A stretch of DNA of 64,000 nucleotides, taken from assembly GCF_007993035.1 (NCBI RefSeq), contig NZ_VOOS01000001.1, positions 248,001 through 312,000 on the forward strand. Reading direction: 5' to 3'. The stretch comes from Vicingus serpentipes. GTDB lineage: Bacteria; Bacteroidota; Bacteroidia; Flavobacteriales_E; Vicingaceae. The stretch's first letter is position 1. Each line of letters starts with the position of its first letter. Positions 1-9,574 of the stretch are shown in pieces. Both the position numbers and the translations under genes were made by a program. Under the pieces are notes generated by a model that was not told the DNA's origin, searched no databases, and saw only the letters and a list, made by a program, of their open reading frames with translations.

Positions 1-1
1 T

Positions 2-307
2 TTAATGGTAAACGGACATACCGATGCACAAATGATTCCACACATTAAATACCAAGATAAAACAGTAGTTTTTATGGCTGATTTACTACCTTCTATTGGA
101 CATATTCCTGTGCCTTACGTAATGGGTTATGATACTCGACCTTTATTAACCTTAGATGAAAAAGCTGAATTTTTAAAAACGGCTGCTGACAAAGAATACA
201 TCTTATTTTTTGAGCACGACCATGTAAATGAATGTTGCACTGTACAACATACCGAGAAAGGTGTCCGTTTAAAAGATACATTTAAGTTTAATGAATTGTT
301 TAGCTAA
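2..307 (+). CDS. MBL-fold metallo-hydrolase, C-terminal part
   Basis: This is the last ~101 residues of a protein whose start lies before the window; the frame is open from base 2. It contains GHTDAQMIPHI, then a beta strand ending VFMADL with the bridging aspartate, and later FFEHDH. Spacing and residues match the C-terminal metal ligands (His, Asp, His) of metallo-beta-lactamase-fold hydrolases. These enzymes bind two metal ions and hydrolyse esters, thioesters or lactams; the substrate cannot be read here. The ATG at 5 is internal, because GHTDAQ is mid-domain. The next gene starts 3 bases after the stop. Confidence 0.75.
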   Translation, partial: LMVNGHTDAQMIPHIKYQDKTVVFMADLLPSIGHIPVPYVMGYDTRPLLTLDEKAEFLKTAADKEYILFFEHDHVNECCTVQHTEKGVRLKDTFKFNELFS

Positions 308-310
308 GGT

Positions 311-1105
311 TTGAGATTAAACACTACAAATTCATTAATTATTAGTTTTTGTTTGTTGTTTACACTAACAACAAAAGCACAGACTTGTGCTGTAGTATTT
401 GAAAGTAGTGATACCAATTTCTATTTTACTTCTAAATTGAATCAACAAATACAGAACTCCGTTTTTGTGAATAACATAAAACTAACGGGTTTAGAAGCTA
501 ACAATAAATATTTGGCTCAACTAAGATTTAAAAACGACACCATAGAACTTCAAGAAACCTTGTTTTTATTGGATGCAGGATTTACCCATTATTATAAGGT
601 TGACAAAAAAGGGATACACCTAAAAAAAATTGCCCCCACATTGGATGAAAAACCCGACCCTAACCAATATTTAGTGGTTTATGATGGATGGCAAAAGCCA
701 CAAAAACCTGTTGAAAGTTTAATTGACTCTAACGAAATAGTAAAAGATACTATTGAATTTGAGAGTCATTATCAATTAAATGATTACGAAGGAAAAATTG
801 GTTGCCCTTGGCCATTAAACGTTGATGATTTTAATGCACTTTTAATTGAAGTAAAACAGAAAAACTTAGAAGACGATAAACTTGCTTATTTAAAAGAACA
901 ACTTGATACTGCTTGTATTTTAACCGAGCAATTGAGTAAAATATTTACTGTTTTAGAATACGAAGAAAGTAAACTAGATTTTGGCTTGTTTATTTACCCT
1001 AAAACTTTCGATATTGACCGCTTTTTTGATATTGCCAAACAACACCTTAAATTTGAAAGTCACATCGAAGAGATTAGGAAACGGTATAAAGTAAAGAAAG
1101 AGTAA
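311..1105 (+). CDS. secreted DUF4476-family protein
   Basis: A 264-residue exported protein. It starts at a TTG with TAAGG directly upstream. That start gives an N-terminal hydrophobic signal peptide of about 24 residues ending TTKAQ, and no ATG start would keep it. The C-terminal ~90 residues (from CPWPLNVDDF, through several helices, to HLKFESHIEEI) resemble the DUF4476 helical domain that is common and uncharacterised in Bacteroidota. The N-terminal half has beta-strand character. The start lies 3 bp after the preceding gene, so the two may be co-transcribed. Function unknown. Confidence 0.75.
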   Translation: MRLNTTNSLIISFCLLFTLTTKAQTCAVVFESSDTNFYFTSKLNQQIQNSVFVNNIKLTGLEANNKYLAQLRFKNDTIELQETLFLLDAGFTHYYKVDKKGIHLKKIAPTLDEKPDPNQYLVVYDGWQKPQKPVESLIDSNEIVKDTIEFESHYQLNDYEGKIGCPWPLNVDDFNALLIEVKQKNLEDDKLAYLKEQLDTACILTEQLSKIFTVLEYEESKLDFGLFIYPKTFDIDRFFDIAKQHLKFESHIEEIRKRYKVKKE

Positions 1106-1371
1106 AATTTAGCTATATTTATTCACTCGCTTCACTTTTTGTAAATGACAAAAAAGACTACATAACTGCAATCGCATTTTTCGAATTAGGATTACGATAT
1201 TTTCCAGATTACCTTGATTTTTATGTCGATATTATTGAGTATTCTATGGTCTTAAACGATATGAAAAAAGTAGATCATTATAAAAATATTCTGCGCAATA
1301 AGACAATAGAAAGTTCTTATATGAATAGTTCAGAGAAAGAAGAACTATTGGAGTATATTAATAAAGAATAA
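1090..1371 (+). pseudogene. start-less C-terminal gene fragment (TPR-like helices)
   Basis: An open frame of ~94 codons runs from just after an in-frame TAA (1087-1089) to a TAA at 1369-1371. It has no ATG, GTG or TTG start before position 1246. The product reads like a real protein end: amphipathic helices with FFELGLRYFPDYLDFYVD, then charged helices ending EELLEYINKE. Such helical tails occur at the C-terminus of Bacteroidota esterase-like hydrolases. It overlaps the preceding gene by 16 bp. I read it as the remnant of a larger gene whose 5' part was lost. The alternative, an ATG start at 1246 giving 41 residues, is less likely. Confidence 0.5.
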
Positions 1372-1372
1372 A

Positions 1373-1507
1373 ACGTTTGCTAACAATGGCTATAAGTAAT
1401 TGCTTTTTCTCTCCTACTTTGGAAATTCCTGCGGAATTTCCAACTTGGTGTTTACTTGTAAAGTTAAGTGCTAAACCACGCAACTACTCATAGCCAAGAA
1501 CGTTAAA
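1373..1507. repeat. 130-bp palindromic element with nested hairpin
   Basis: The outer arms ACGTT...TGGCTATaAGTAaTTGC (1373-1403) and its near-complement (1480-1503) pair, apart from two mismatches and an unpaired TGCTAACAA-type bulge on the left arm. The centre holds a perfect hairpin, GGAAATTCC-TGC-GGAATTTCC (about 1421-1441). It starts immediately after the stop of the gene relic and ends at the stop of the next minus-strand gene. Long imperfect palindromes with a bulged GCTAAC arm recall integron attC sites or the structured intergenic repeats of flavobacteria. The canonical attC core (GTTRRRY) is not cleanly met. No second copy was seen in this window. Confidence 0.55.
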
Positions 1508-1508
1508 A

Positions 1509-4235
1509 CTACTCCCCAACCTTTAGCAATTTAGTTGAGAATACACCGTTTTTAGTTTTTACTTCAATAAAATAAACTCCATTAGGATAGTTGGAAATAT
1601 CTAGTTGAACAGTATTAAACTTCTTTAAGGTTTCTCCCAATACATTTTTAAGTGTAATGTATTCAATCATCTCATCACTTTTTATTGCAATTTTACCAGT
1701 TGTTGGGTTTGGAAATACCAAAGATTCGTTTTTATCCGTTAATTCTTCTATTCCAATCACATCAATATATTTAGTTTGTGCTGCATCAGCACTTGCTTGT
1801 ATATCAGATAAGCTATCACCTGCTATTATAGCAAAAGATATAATTTGACCTTCTCCAGGATTTAGAGTGAAATTACCTGAGCTTACAACATGCATTACAT
1901 CTTGTCCATTTGGAGCTCCTGCATTTAATCGGTTGGTTGCTATTGTCGTAAACTTTTCTGCGGTTGTAAAACCTCCATTCATATCTACTCCTCCTGCACC
2001 ACCTGAAACATAATCTATACTGTAATTATAAGCTGTAGATGCAGATAGTAATTTTATTGCTGCATATATGGTATCGGGTTCAAGCGAATGCACATACCCC
2101 ATTTTTCTTAGTGCATCGTATCCAGATTTATTTTTGTAAGCATCTTGTATATCCCAATCGGCAAACAATCCGACATGCAAATTTGTTAGTGGTGTTATTC
2201 CATTATTTTTAAGGTTATAAGTAACAATTATATACTTATCATCTGGTGCTGATGAGTAAGCGTAAGCATTATGTTCAACACTTAAATCTATAGGTGTTGG
2301 CAACAAAGGAGAATCATCAAATTGTCCAATTAAATCTATAGCAGATACATATGGTGGATTAAACATTACATTTTGTGCTGAACTAAAATCATTATCCTGC
2401 CCGCTTAACCCTCTAACAACATCAGCAACTCTTGTAGTCCCATCTCCAACCATTAAACCAGCTTCGTAAAGTAATTGCTCACCATTGTAAGAAAAACCTA
2501 ACCCAATAGTATTACCTGCATCTAAATACCCGATTCTACCTATACTGGTTATTGTTGAGCTAACCTGATTTTCAGTAATATTTATAAAGTTAGGGTTAAT
2601 CAACATTGTAAAATATTCGTTAATTGTATAACTACCATTAGAAATAGTGGCTTTAAATAATATTTCTTCATTTGACCCAGCTCCACTTAGTACTTCAACT
2701 AAAAAGGGATCTGTTGCATTATCTACTTGTTCCAAAGAACTTAAACTTGGCAAAGCTGTTGTACCATCAATTACATTTACAAAAGAGGAAAGACTACTCA
2801 GGGTTACATTTAACCCAGTTATAGCTGATAAATAGTTTAGGTAAGTTCCTGAAATTCTAACGGTATCGCCAGCTTCAAAAATTTGATTATTATTATCAGT
2901 AAAAGTTTTTGAAATTAATTCAACAAATTGAGCAGATGTAGATAAAGCATCAAACAAATCTAATCTACCATTTCCTAACTTGTCAAAATAAGTAAGATTT
3001 AACGGATTCATATCATCTGCAGTAGCTCTTAGTTGAGCTGCAACTTGCTGATTAGAATAGCTAGGAAACTGCGCTTTAACTACTGCTGCTGCTCCTGCAA
3101 CAACTGGAGCTGCCATAGACGTTCCTCCATTGTAGCCATAACTACCCGTATAATATGTACTCCACATTGCTTCACCAGGAGCAGAAATATCTACATAATA
3201 GCCATAGTTAGAGTTGTTCTTTTTAAAATCACTTTGCTCGGATGCTGCAACTGTTAATACACTTTCATAACCAGCAGGGTAAAACATAGTTTCTCCATCA
3301 TCGTTTCCACAAGCACCAATTACCAAACAGCCTTTATTTATTGTTGCGTAATCAATTACGTCCTTTTGAAACAACCCAGCAGTATAGCTTCCCCAAGAAC
3401 AATTAATAGTAAAACAACCGTGATCTGCTGCATAAACAACACCTTGATAGGCTTTTGTTAAAGCGCCTGTTGCATCAGAAATTTTTATAGGCAAAAATTT
3501 AGAGTTAAAACCAATGCTTGCTATTCCTGTTACATTATCAGTAACGGCGGCTGCTAATCCAGTTACATGAACACCATGAGCACTAGTATTATATTGTGCA
3601 CTATTATCTTCTTCTCCCATATCCCATCCCATATAGTTATCTACATAACCATCATTATCGTCATCTATTCCATTTATTGGATCTGCATAATTCTTTTTAC
3701 AATTTCCTAATAAATCAGGGTGTGTTTCATCCCAACCTGTATCGGTTATACCAATTACTACATTTGTATCTCCTTTGTTTATGTCCCATGCATTAAAAGC
3801 ATTTGTCATGGTTAAATGCCAATTTTTTAAAGGGTCAGCAGCATTAGTATCGCTAGGTGTATAAGCCAATTGAGGAACAATATACAATTCTACATACTGA
3901 AATATTGAAGCTTTTTTTAATTTACTAATCACTTCTTTTTCAGAGATATTAGAATCGTAATTTAATTGATATATTAAAGATAAATCAACCAATTTTTTAT
4001 TCAATTCTTGGCGATGATTCGGAAATATCTTTTTTAATTCAACAACATTAATCTCGTTACTGATTTTTTGAAAATTTATATGTTTGATTTCATTTTCTGT
4101 ACAGTTGTTTCGATAAGCTTCTTTAACTTTTAAAATAATGGTTTTTGGTAAAAAATCATCTACAACTTGAGACGACCCAACAAAAGAGCTTACTAAAAAG
4201 AAAAGTAATACTGAAATGTGCTTAAGACTGTTCAT
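1509..4235 (-). CDS. S8 (subtilisin-like) peptidase with T9SS sorting domain
   Basis: A 908-residue secreted serine protease. It has a signal peptide (to about residue 22, SSFVGSSQ), an inhibitor-like propeptide to about 130, and a peptidase domain with Asp165 (TDTGWDETHPDL), His223 (SAHGVHVTG), oxyanion Asn311 (GACGND) and Ser373 (GGTSMAAP). A long beta-rich region follows. The last ~75 residues form a type A T9SS C-terminal signal (VFPNPTTGKI ... NGVYFIEV ... STKLLKV). The protein should cross the outer membrane by the type IX system and be cell-surface bound or released. It follows another S8 gene 45 bp upstream on the same strand, probably co-transcribed. Confidence 0.93.
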   Translation of the reverse strand: MNSLKHISVLLFFLVSSFVGSSQVVDDFLPKTIILKVKEAYRNNCTENEIKHINFQKISNEINVVELKKIFPNHRQELNKKLVDLSLIYQLNYDSNISEKEVISKLKKASIFQYVELYIVPQLAYTPSDTNAADPLKNWHLTMTNAFNAWDINKGDTNVVIGITDTGWDETHPDLLGNCKKNYADPINGIDDDNDGYVDNYMGWDMGEEDNSAQYNTSAHGVHVTGLAAAVTDNVTGIASIGFNSKFLPIKISDATGALTKAYQGVVYAADHGCFTINCSWGSYTAGLFQKDVIDYATINKGCLVIGACGNDDGETMFYPAGYESVLTVAASEQSDFKKNNSNYGYYVDISAPGEAMWSTYYTGSYGYNGGTSMAAPVVAGAAAVVKAQFPSYSNQQVAAQLRATADDMNPLNLTYFDKLGNGRLDLFDALSTSAQFVELISKTFTDNNNQIFEAGDTVRISGTYLNYLSAITGLNVTLSSLSSFVNVIDGTTALPSLSSLEQVDNATDPFLVEVLSGAGSNEEILFKATISNGSYTINEYFTMLINPNFINITENQVSSTITSIGRIGYLDAGNTIGLGFSYNGEQLLYEAGLMVGDGTTRVADVVRGLSGQDNDFSSAQNVMFNPPYVSAIDLIGQFDDSPLLPTPIDLSVEHNAYAYSSAPDDKYIIVTYNLKNNGITPLTNLHVGLFADWDIQDAYKNKSGYDALRKMGYVHSLEPDTIYAAIKLLSASTAYNYSIDYVSGGAGGVDMNGGFTTAEKFTTIATNRLNAGAPNGQDVMHVVSSGNFTLNPGEGQIISFAIIAGDSLSDIQASADAAQTKYIDVIGIEELTDKNESLVFPNPTTGKIAIKSDEMIEYITLKNVLGETLKKFNTVQLDISNYPNGVYFIEVKTKNGVFSTKLLKVGE

Positions 4236-4280
4236 TTTACTAAATTACTTAAAATAGCATTCTATTTTTTAATGATTTAA

Positions 4281-6857
4281 TTAACGAGCTATTATTACCT
4301 TTTCAAGGTCGAAACCTACCTCTTTAAGTATTTTTAGATAATAAATTCCATTCGGTAAATGGCTTAAATCCAGATTGATTACAGATTGATTACTAACCTG
4401 TTCAGTATACAACTCACGACCTTGTATATCAATTAAAATCAACGACTTAATTGTTAAATCTTTAATTTCAGCTTTAAAAATTCCTTGAGTTGGATTTGGA
4501 TATAATTTTACACCTGAGGCACTATTCTGTTGTTGTACAGTTAAAATAATTACATTAATCGTATCGGAGTTTGATTTACATCCAAATGAATCAGAAACTT
4601 GTAGAAAGTAATCTCCATTACTTTGAGCAACTAAAATTGTATCATTTTCACCCACCAAGCTATCCGTATTATAATACCATTGTAAATCTAAATTAGTAGC
4701 ATAGATAAGTGTATCATTTCCTACAACGTTTATAAAGGGTTTAATTGGTAAAGGATGCCATGTAACGTTAATCGTATCACTCCATGATCTACAACCACTC
4801 TCATTAATAACCTCAGTATAAATACTATTTGTTGAATCTAAGTATATTGATGAAGTTGTATCTCCGGTTGACCATAAATAACTTGAATAAACTCCCGCAT
4901 TTATTTGAGCAGAATCACCATCACAAATATCAATATCAGTACCTAAACTGAACGTGAAGTTAGAGGTGTTTAGTGCTGCAAATGCATCAACCTTACCATA
5001 TCCAAAAGCAATGTTAGGGACCGAACCTGTATTTCCATCAGATTTAGCTGTGGAAGTAATTGCATTTTTAACCTCAGCCATTGTAGATGTATTACATTTT
5101 TCGAAATACAAAGCAGCTACACCTGCTATTACTGGTGAAGCCATTGAAGTCCCGCCATTATAACGATGCATTCCTCCTAACGCAATTCTCATTCTATTTG
5201 TTGGCGCTACCATATTTGCCGCAATAACTCCAGCAGAAACTGGTCCAATTACATAATCACCTGTTGCAGCAATGTCTGGCTTTAAAGTACCTCTTCTTGT
5301 TGGCCCTCTACTACTACTCGCAGCTCTAAACCCTGGTGTTTTACCTGTAAATCGTAAAATTGTATCAACATCTATATAAGTTGCTCTATTTACAAAATTA
5401 GCCACTGTTAATAATGACTCCACATTTTGAAAACTACTTACCATAGATTTAAGTGAATCTGGTAAAACATAGTTCACAATTTCTGGTAATATCGTTTCTA
5501 ATGGTAAAGGAGAATAAACATAATTTGAAGTTCCGAGTGCTGACATAGTCCAAACATCCATACGCCCATTACCAGTAGTTTTTAAACTAAATAGTAGTTG
5601 ATTAGAATCAGGCTCTTGCATATGCACTTGCATTAAATACTTATTACCTTGTAGTTCGGTATAAAAATCAACAATCCCTAAAACTTGTGATGAATCATTT
5701 TTAATGGTATCGGTTTGTAATCCTAAAATATTTTTAATGTTATAAAATGGTGTTGTCCCTCTTTCTTCATAAGTTCCTGATGGTAAATTTGCACCAACAG
5801 AAAATTCTACATTGTTAAAATCAGCTGTATCAGCCCATAATTCATAAAAAACAGAACCATAACCTAATGCAGATGAACCATTATATTTAAACCATGTAAA
5901 GGTTGTATCATTGGTTATTTGATGCTCTAAATGAAACTTATAGGTATTAAAATCACCCGCATTTCCAGCTGCAGCCACAAAAGCTCTTCCTTCTTTATAA
6001 TTAACAATACTATCAATTAATAAAGATGCAGCATCCTCTCCATCATGAGATCCAAAATAATCACCCATGCTAACATTTATAACACAAGGCATATTATAAC
6101 TATCAGCAACATCGTAGATAAAATTAACAGCATCTACAACTGTAGAAAGCCAATTTCCAACACCTTGATTACTAGCTACAACAACTAAATTAGATTCTGG
6201 AGCAACTCCCCTATAATTATTTACACCTAACCCATTACCAGCAGCTATTCCTGCTACATGAGTACCATGGTTAACACCATTATGGTCAACATGTGTGCAG
6301 TTGTTATTATTTATAGCACTAGAATCCCATACTTGACCATAACCATAGCTACTTGAACCGTCATCCGAATTATATTGATCCCAAATTGCTAAAATTCTTG
6401 TATTACCTAATGTATCTTTAAAATCAGGATGATAGATATCTATGCCGGTATCAATAAATCCTAAAACAACTCCTTTACCTGTATAAGGTTGATCTAAAGG
6501 CTCAACACCATTATGAATAGGAACAACATTATTGTGGATTATCATCGTATCATTTAGAACAGTTCCTTTAGATAAGCTATATTCTATAAAATCCACAAAA
6601 TCATTTTTTGAAAAATCTACAATCTTACCTGCTGGAACATCCACTTGAACAATATTGCCAGTACTTAGTTTTACTCTCCCTCCTAATTTATTCACTTCGC
6701 GCTTTATTTCTAAAACATCTCCATGCACAAAAAGAGCAATTAAATCTTCGCTTTTAGAACTATTTATTGCTGCTCTTAAACCAAAATTAACCTTTGCTTG
6801 CTGAGCATAAACACTAATAGAAATGAATACAATAAAAAATAAAACGAGTTTTTTCAT
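4281..6857 (-). CDS. S8 peptidase with Ig/PKD-like and T9SS sorting domains
   Basis: An 858-residue secreted subtilase with signal peptide (ISVYAQ, cut near residue 19) and a short propeptide. The catalytic triad is Asp136 (FIDTGIDIYHPDF), His200 (NHGTHVAG) and Ser571 (GGTSMASP). The large His-Ser spacing reflects an inserted jelly-roll-like segment (about 305-500). After the protease come two Ig/PKD-like modules (CDGDSAQINAG ... YLWSTGD; NGDYFLQVSD) and a T9SS tail (LYPNPTQGIF ... NGIYYLKI). It differs clearly in sequence and layout from the neighbouring subtilase, so the pair is not a recent tandem duplicate. It lies 17 bp after the HsdR-N-like gene. Confidence 0.93.
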   Translation of the reverse strand: MKKLVLFFIVFISISVYAQQAKVNFGLRAAINSSKSEDLIALFVHGDVLEIKREVNKLGGRVKLSTGNIVQVDVPAGKIVDFSKNDFVDFIEYSLSKGTVLNDTMIIHNNVVPIHNGVEPLDQPYTGKGVVLGFIDTGIDIYHPDFKDTLGNTRILAIWDQYNSDDGSSSYGYGQVWDSSAINNNNCTHVDHNGVNHGTHVAGIAAGNGLGVNNYRGVAPESNLVVVASNQGVGNWLSTVVDAVNFIYDVADSYNMPCVINVSMGDYFGSHDGEDAASLLIDSIVNYKEGRAFVAAAGNAGDFNTYKFHLEHQITNDTTFTWFKYNGSSALGYGSVFYELWADTADFNNVEFSVGANLPSGTYEERGTTPFYNIKNILGLQTDTIKNDSSQVLGIVDFYTELQGNKYLMQVHMQEPDSNQLLFSLKTTGNGRMDVWTMSALGTSNYVYSPLPLETILPEIVNYVLPDSLKSMVSSFQNVESLLTVANFVNRATYIDVDTILRFTGKTPGFRAASSSRGPTRRGTLKPDIAATGDYVIGPVSAGVIAANMVAPTNRMRIALGGMHRYNGGTSMASPVIAGVAALYFEKCNTSTMAEVKNAITSTAKSDGNTGSVPNIAFGYGKVDAFAALNTSNFTFSLGTDIDICDGDSAQINAGVYSSYLWSTGDTTSSIYLDSTNSIYTEVINESGCRSWSDTINVTWHPLPIKPFINVVGNDTLIYATNLDLQWYYNTDSLVGENDTILVAQSNGDYFLQVSDSFGCKSNSDTINVIILTVQQQNSASGVKLYPNPTQGIFKAEIKDLTIKSLILIDIQGRELYTEQVSNQSVINLDLSHLPNGIYYLKILKEVGFDLEKVIIAR

Positions 6858-6874
6858 GAGTTTAAATTACGGAT

Positions 6875-7333
6875 TTATTTAAAATCCAACTCACTATAAG
6901 ATGGAATTTCCTTGATAAATTCAAATGAGTTTTTAGAAAAATCGATTTTACAACAATAGTGATTTAACCCATTAGACACAATTAAGTATGGTACTTTAAA
7001 AACCACATTGTATCTTGAAATTTGTTCAAATGTTGCTTCAGTAATTTTAATTTTTGGCGCTTTAAATTCGATTAACACAATAGCGCTCCCATTTTTATCG
7101 TAAACTACTGCATCTGCTCTTTTTTGCAACTCATTTAATTTTAAACCCTTTTCAATAGCAATTAAACTGGCTGGATATTTTTTATCATGTAATAAAAACT
7201 GAATAAAATTTTGGCGCACCCATTCTTCTGGTGTGTTTACCAAATATTTTTTACGAATAAAATCGAAAATAAACTGTTTACCTCCCTCCTCTTTTAACTT
7301 TATAGGATAAGATGGCAAATTAAGTTGTAGCAT
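6875..7333 (-). CDS. HsdR-N-like PD-(D/E)XK domain protein
   Basis: A 152-residue single-domain protein resembling the N-terminal nuclease domain of type I restriction R subunits (HSDR_N type). It shows NTPEEWVRQ, then KRADAVVYDKNG and IVLIEFKAP, which match the D...ExK core of the PD-(D/E)XK fold. It has no helicase region and no hsdM or hsdS neighbour, so it is not part of a type I system here. Stand-alone copies like this are widespread in Bacteroidota and their role is unknown. It sits 3 bp after thyA on the same strand, implying co-transcription. Confidence 0.8.
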   Translation of the reverse strand: MLQLNLPSYPIKLKEEGGKQFIFDFIRKKYLVNTPEEWVRQNFIQFLLHDKKYPASLIAIEKGLKLNELQKRADAVVYDKNGSAIVLIEFKAPKIKITEATFEQISRYNVVFKVPYLIVSNGLNHYCCKIDFSKNSFEFIKEIPSYSELDFK

Positions 7334-7336
7334 TTT

Positions 7337-8161
7337 TTATAAAGAAACAGCTGCTTTTATATGTGGATGAGGATCATAACCCACCAATTCGAAATCTTCA
7401 AATTTAAAATCGAATATTGATTTTACATTTGGATTAATTTTCATTGTAGGTAAAGGTTTAGGTTCTCTTGTTAACTGCAATTTAGCTTGTTCAATATGAT
7501 TGTTATACAAATGAACGTCACCAAATGTATGTATAAACTCTCCATATTCTAAATCACAAACTTGTGCTACCATCATGGTAAACAAAGCATAAGATGCGAT
7601 ATTAAAAGGCACACCTAAGAATGTATCAGCACTTCGCTGGTACAATTGGCAAGACAACTTTCCTTCTGTTACATAAAATTGAAAAAAAGCATGGCAAGGT
7701 GGTAATGCGGCTTTATTATTAGCTACATTTTCTTCAAAAGAAACTGAAGTATCAGGCATTACGCTTGGATTCCATGCCGAAACCATTAACCTACGGCTAT
7801 TTGGATTTGTTTTTATTTGATGTATTAAATCTTTAATTTGATCAATTCCTTCACTATTCCAATTACGCCACTGATGACCATATACAGGGCCTAAATCACC
7901 ATTTTCATTTGCCCATCCATCCCAAATTTTCACACCATTTTCTTGCAAATACTTAATATTAGTATCGCCATTAATAAACCATAACAACTCGTGTATAATT
8001 GATTTTAAATGAAGTTTTTTTGTAGTTACACAAGGAAAACCTTCACTTAAATCGAAACGCATTTGATAACCAAAACAACTAATTGTTCCCGTTCCTGTTC
8101 GGTCTCCCTTTTGAACACCGTTTTCAAGAATATGGTCTAATAATTTTAAATACTGCTGCAT
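7337..8161 (-). CDS. thyA: thymidylate synthase
   Basis: A 274-residue cytoplasmic enzyme converting dUMP and 5,10-methylene-THF to dTMP and dihydrofolate. The family core is intact: dUMP-binding RTGTGT near residue 21, the catalytic Cys156 in [25 protein letters not shown] and HLYNNH. Compared with the ~264-residue enzyme of E. coli it carries a short insert ([13 protein letters not shown], about 138-150) just before the catalytic loop. The start is an ATG and the C-terminal IKAAVSL is complete. It is the first gene of a minus-strand run with the HsdR-N-like and S8 genes. Confidence 0.97.
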   Translation of the reverse strand: MQQYLKLLDHILENGVQKGDRTGTGTISCFGYQMRFDLSEGFPCVTTKKLHLKSIIHELLWFINGDTNIKYLQENGVKIWDGWANENGDLGPVYGHQWRNWNSEGIDQIKDLIHQIKTNPNSRRLMVSAWNPSVMPDTSVSFEENVANNKAALPPCHAFFQFYVTEGKLSCQLYQRSADTFLGVPFNIASYALFTMMVAQVCDLEYGEFIHTFGDVHLYNNHIEQAKLQLTREPKPLPTMKINPNVKSIFDFKFEDFELVGYDPHPHIKAAVSL

Positions 8162-8244
8162 AATAAATTGAAAATTTAAGCGATAAAATTCGTAGAAAAT
8201 TCAGTTAAATTAATCGCTTGTTAATAATGTTTTATAACTTATGT

Positions 8245-8252
8245 TATATTTG
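8245..8252 (+). promoter_or_regulatory. -7 promoter element, near-leaderless gene
   Basis: TATATTTG matches the Bacteroidota -7 consensus TAnnTTTG exactly. It ends only 4 bases before the ATG of the membrane protein at 8257, so transcription would begin at or next to the start codon. There is no Shine-Dalgarno sequence. No clear TTTG -33 element was found at ideal spacing. Confidence 0.55.
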
Positions 8253-8256
8253 ATTT

Positions 8257-9573
8257 ATGAAGTTAAAAGCTACATCTTTAATCGCACTGCAAGGAGTACT
8301 TTTCATCATATTCTTAATTATCACTTCTGGTTTCAACCGGTTAGCTGCCGACGACTTTTATTACATTGGTGAATTAAGCACAAAATCAGTTAGCGAAGTT
8401 TACCAACATTTATATTTTAAATGGCATGGACGCTGGACTTCAAACTTTTCTCAAGTCATCAGTTTTAAGTTTTATGAATTTCCCTTTTTCTTATTCTTTG
8501 CAAACCTTATTTCATTTAGTTTTCTTTTTCTCAGTACTTATTCTTTAGCAGCTAATTTAAAAAAGAGATTTGTGCTTAACCTCAATAAAAATGAACTTAT
8601 TGTTTACACTTTTGTATTTCTAAGTGTTTTCTTTTTTTGTTGCGTTTCGCCCTCCTCTAGTTGGTTTTGGCACACTTCAGCTGTAGTTTATTTATGGAGT
8701 GTAACTGCATTTATTTATCTCTTTGCACTATTTATAAAGCCATCAACTTCAATTTTAGAATACGTTTTATTAGTTCTTAGTAGTATTTATTTGGGTGGTT
8801 CTAATGAGCCATTAGCACTTTTTAGTTTAGTTTTTTTAAGCTATCATTTTTATCAAACAAAAAAAGCGACAACTATTCTCTCTTTTAGTTTAATACTTAT
8901 CGCTTTTTTAATTAATTACTTTAGCAGTGGCACTACTTTTAGAGATGGAATTACCCCTAGCTTAAGCTTTGGCAATTTAATAGTATACACTGGCTATGGA
9001 ACACTTAAATTCTTTCTTTTTTCTAGCTACAAAACTTTTATTCCTGCATTGTTGCTGGCCTCACCTTTTTATTTGTTAGGACAAAAACAAAGTGCTGAAA
9101 AATCATTCTTTAATCCAAAAAAAGAACTCTTATTTTCATTTTTGTTTATTATATTTTTTGCAATCCTCAATCAATTGCTTGTTATTTATGCTTTGGGTGG
9201 CTTAGCTCCAGACAGATCAACAACAGCTAGTTCTATTTTAATTGCATTAGTTATAGTTCGATACTTATATTTATTAGGTAAACATCACAAACCAAACTAT
9301 TTGAAGTTAAAACTGATAATTATTTTTAATTGTATTGGACTATTTGTTTTTACAAGCATTACAAGTTATTATCATTTTAACTATGCTAAAGCTTATGATG
9401 AAAGAATGGAGGGAATAGCTAACTCCAGCGAAAAATTAATAACGGTCAGACCATTGCCTTTTTCAGGGTATATTTATTCTGCTGAAATTAGTACAGATAC
9501 AAACTATTTTTCTAACCAACATTTAAAAGCTGGGTTGGGTTTAGACCAAGAAATTAGACTTGATGTAAATTAA
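8257..9573 (+). CDS. polytopic membrane protein, DUF6056-like
   Basis: A 438-residue inner-membrane protein with about ten hydrophobic segments spread over the whole length and short polar loops. The N-terminal loop after the first segment carries FNRLAADDFYYIGEL and then WHGRWTSNF. An acidic ADDF motif followed by a GRW motif in the first periplasmic loop is typical of the DUF6056 group, which is thought to be related to GT-C glycosyltransferases. If so it may move a lipid-linked sugar, but this is inference. It stands alone between minus-strand genes and its stop is one base from the end of the convergent PD40 gene. Confidence 0.6.
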   Translation: MKLKATSLIALQGVLFIIFLIITSGFNRLAADDFYYIGELSTKSVSEVYQHLYFKWHGRWTSNFSQVISFKFYEFPFFLFFANLISFSFLFLSTYSLAANLKKRFVLNLNKNELIVYTFVFLSVFFFCCVSPSSSWFWHTSAVVYLWSVTAFIYLFALFIKPSTSILEYVLLVLSSIYLGGSNEPLALFSLVFLSYHFYQTKKATTILSFSLILIAFLINYFSSGTTFRDGITPSLSFGNLIVYTGYGTLKFFLFSSYKTFIPALLLASPFYLLGQKQSAEKSFFNPKKELLFSFLFIIFFAILNQLLVIYALGGLAPDRSTTASSILIALVIVRYLYLLGKHHKPNYLKLKLIIIFNCIGLFVFTSITSYYHFNYAKAYDERMEGIANSSEKLITVRPLPFSGYIYSAEISTDTNYFSNQHLKAGLGLDQEIRLDVN

Positions 9574-9574
9574 A

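Noticed and set aside
1246-1371. 41-residue gene starting at the internal ATG
   Set aside because: The conserved-looking protein pattern continues upstream of the ATG, so a truncated larger gene explains it better.
6875-7333. Type I restriction system
   Set aside because: No specificity, methylase or helicase gene is present; only the isolated nuclease-like domain.
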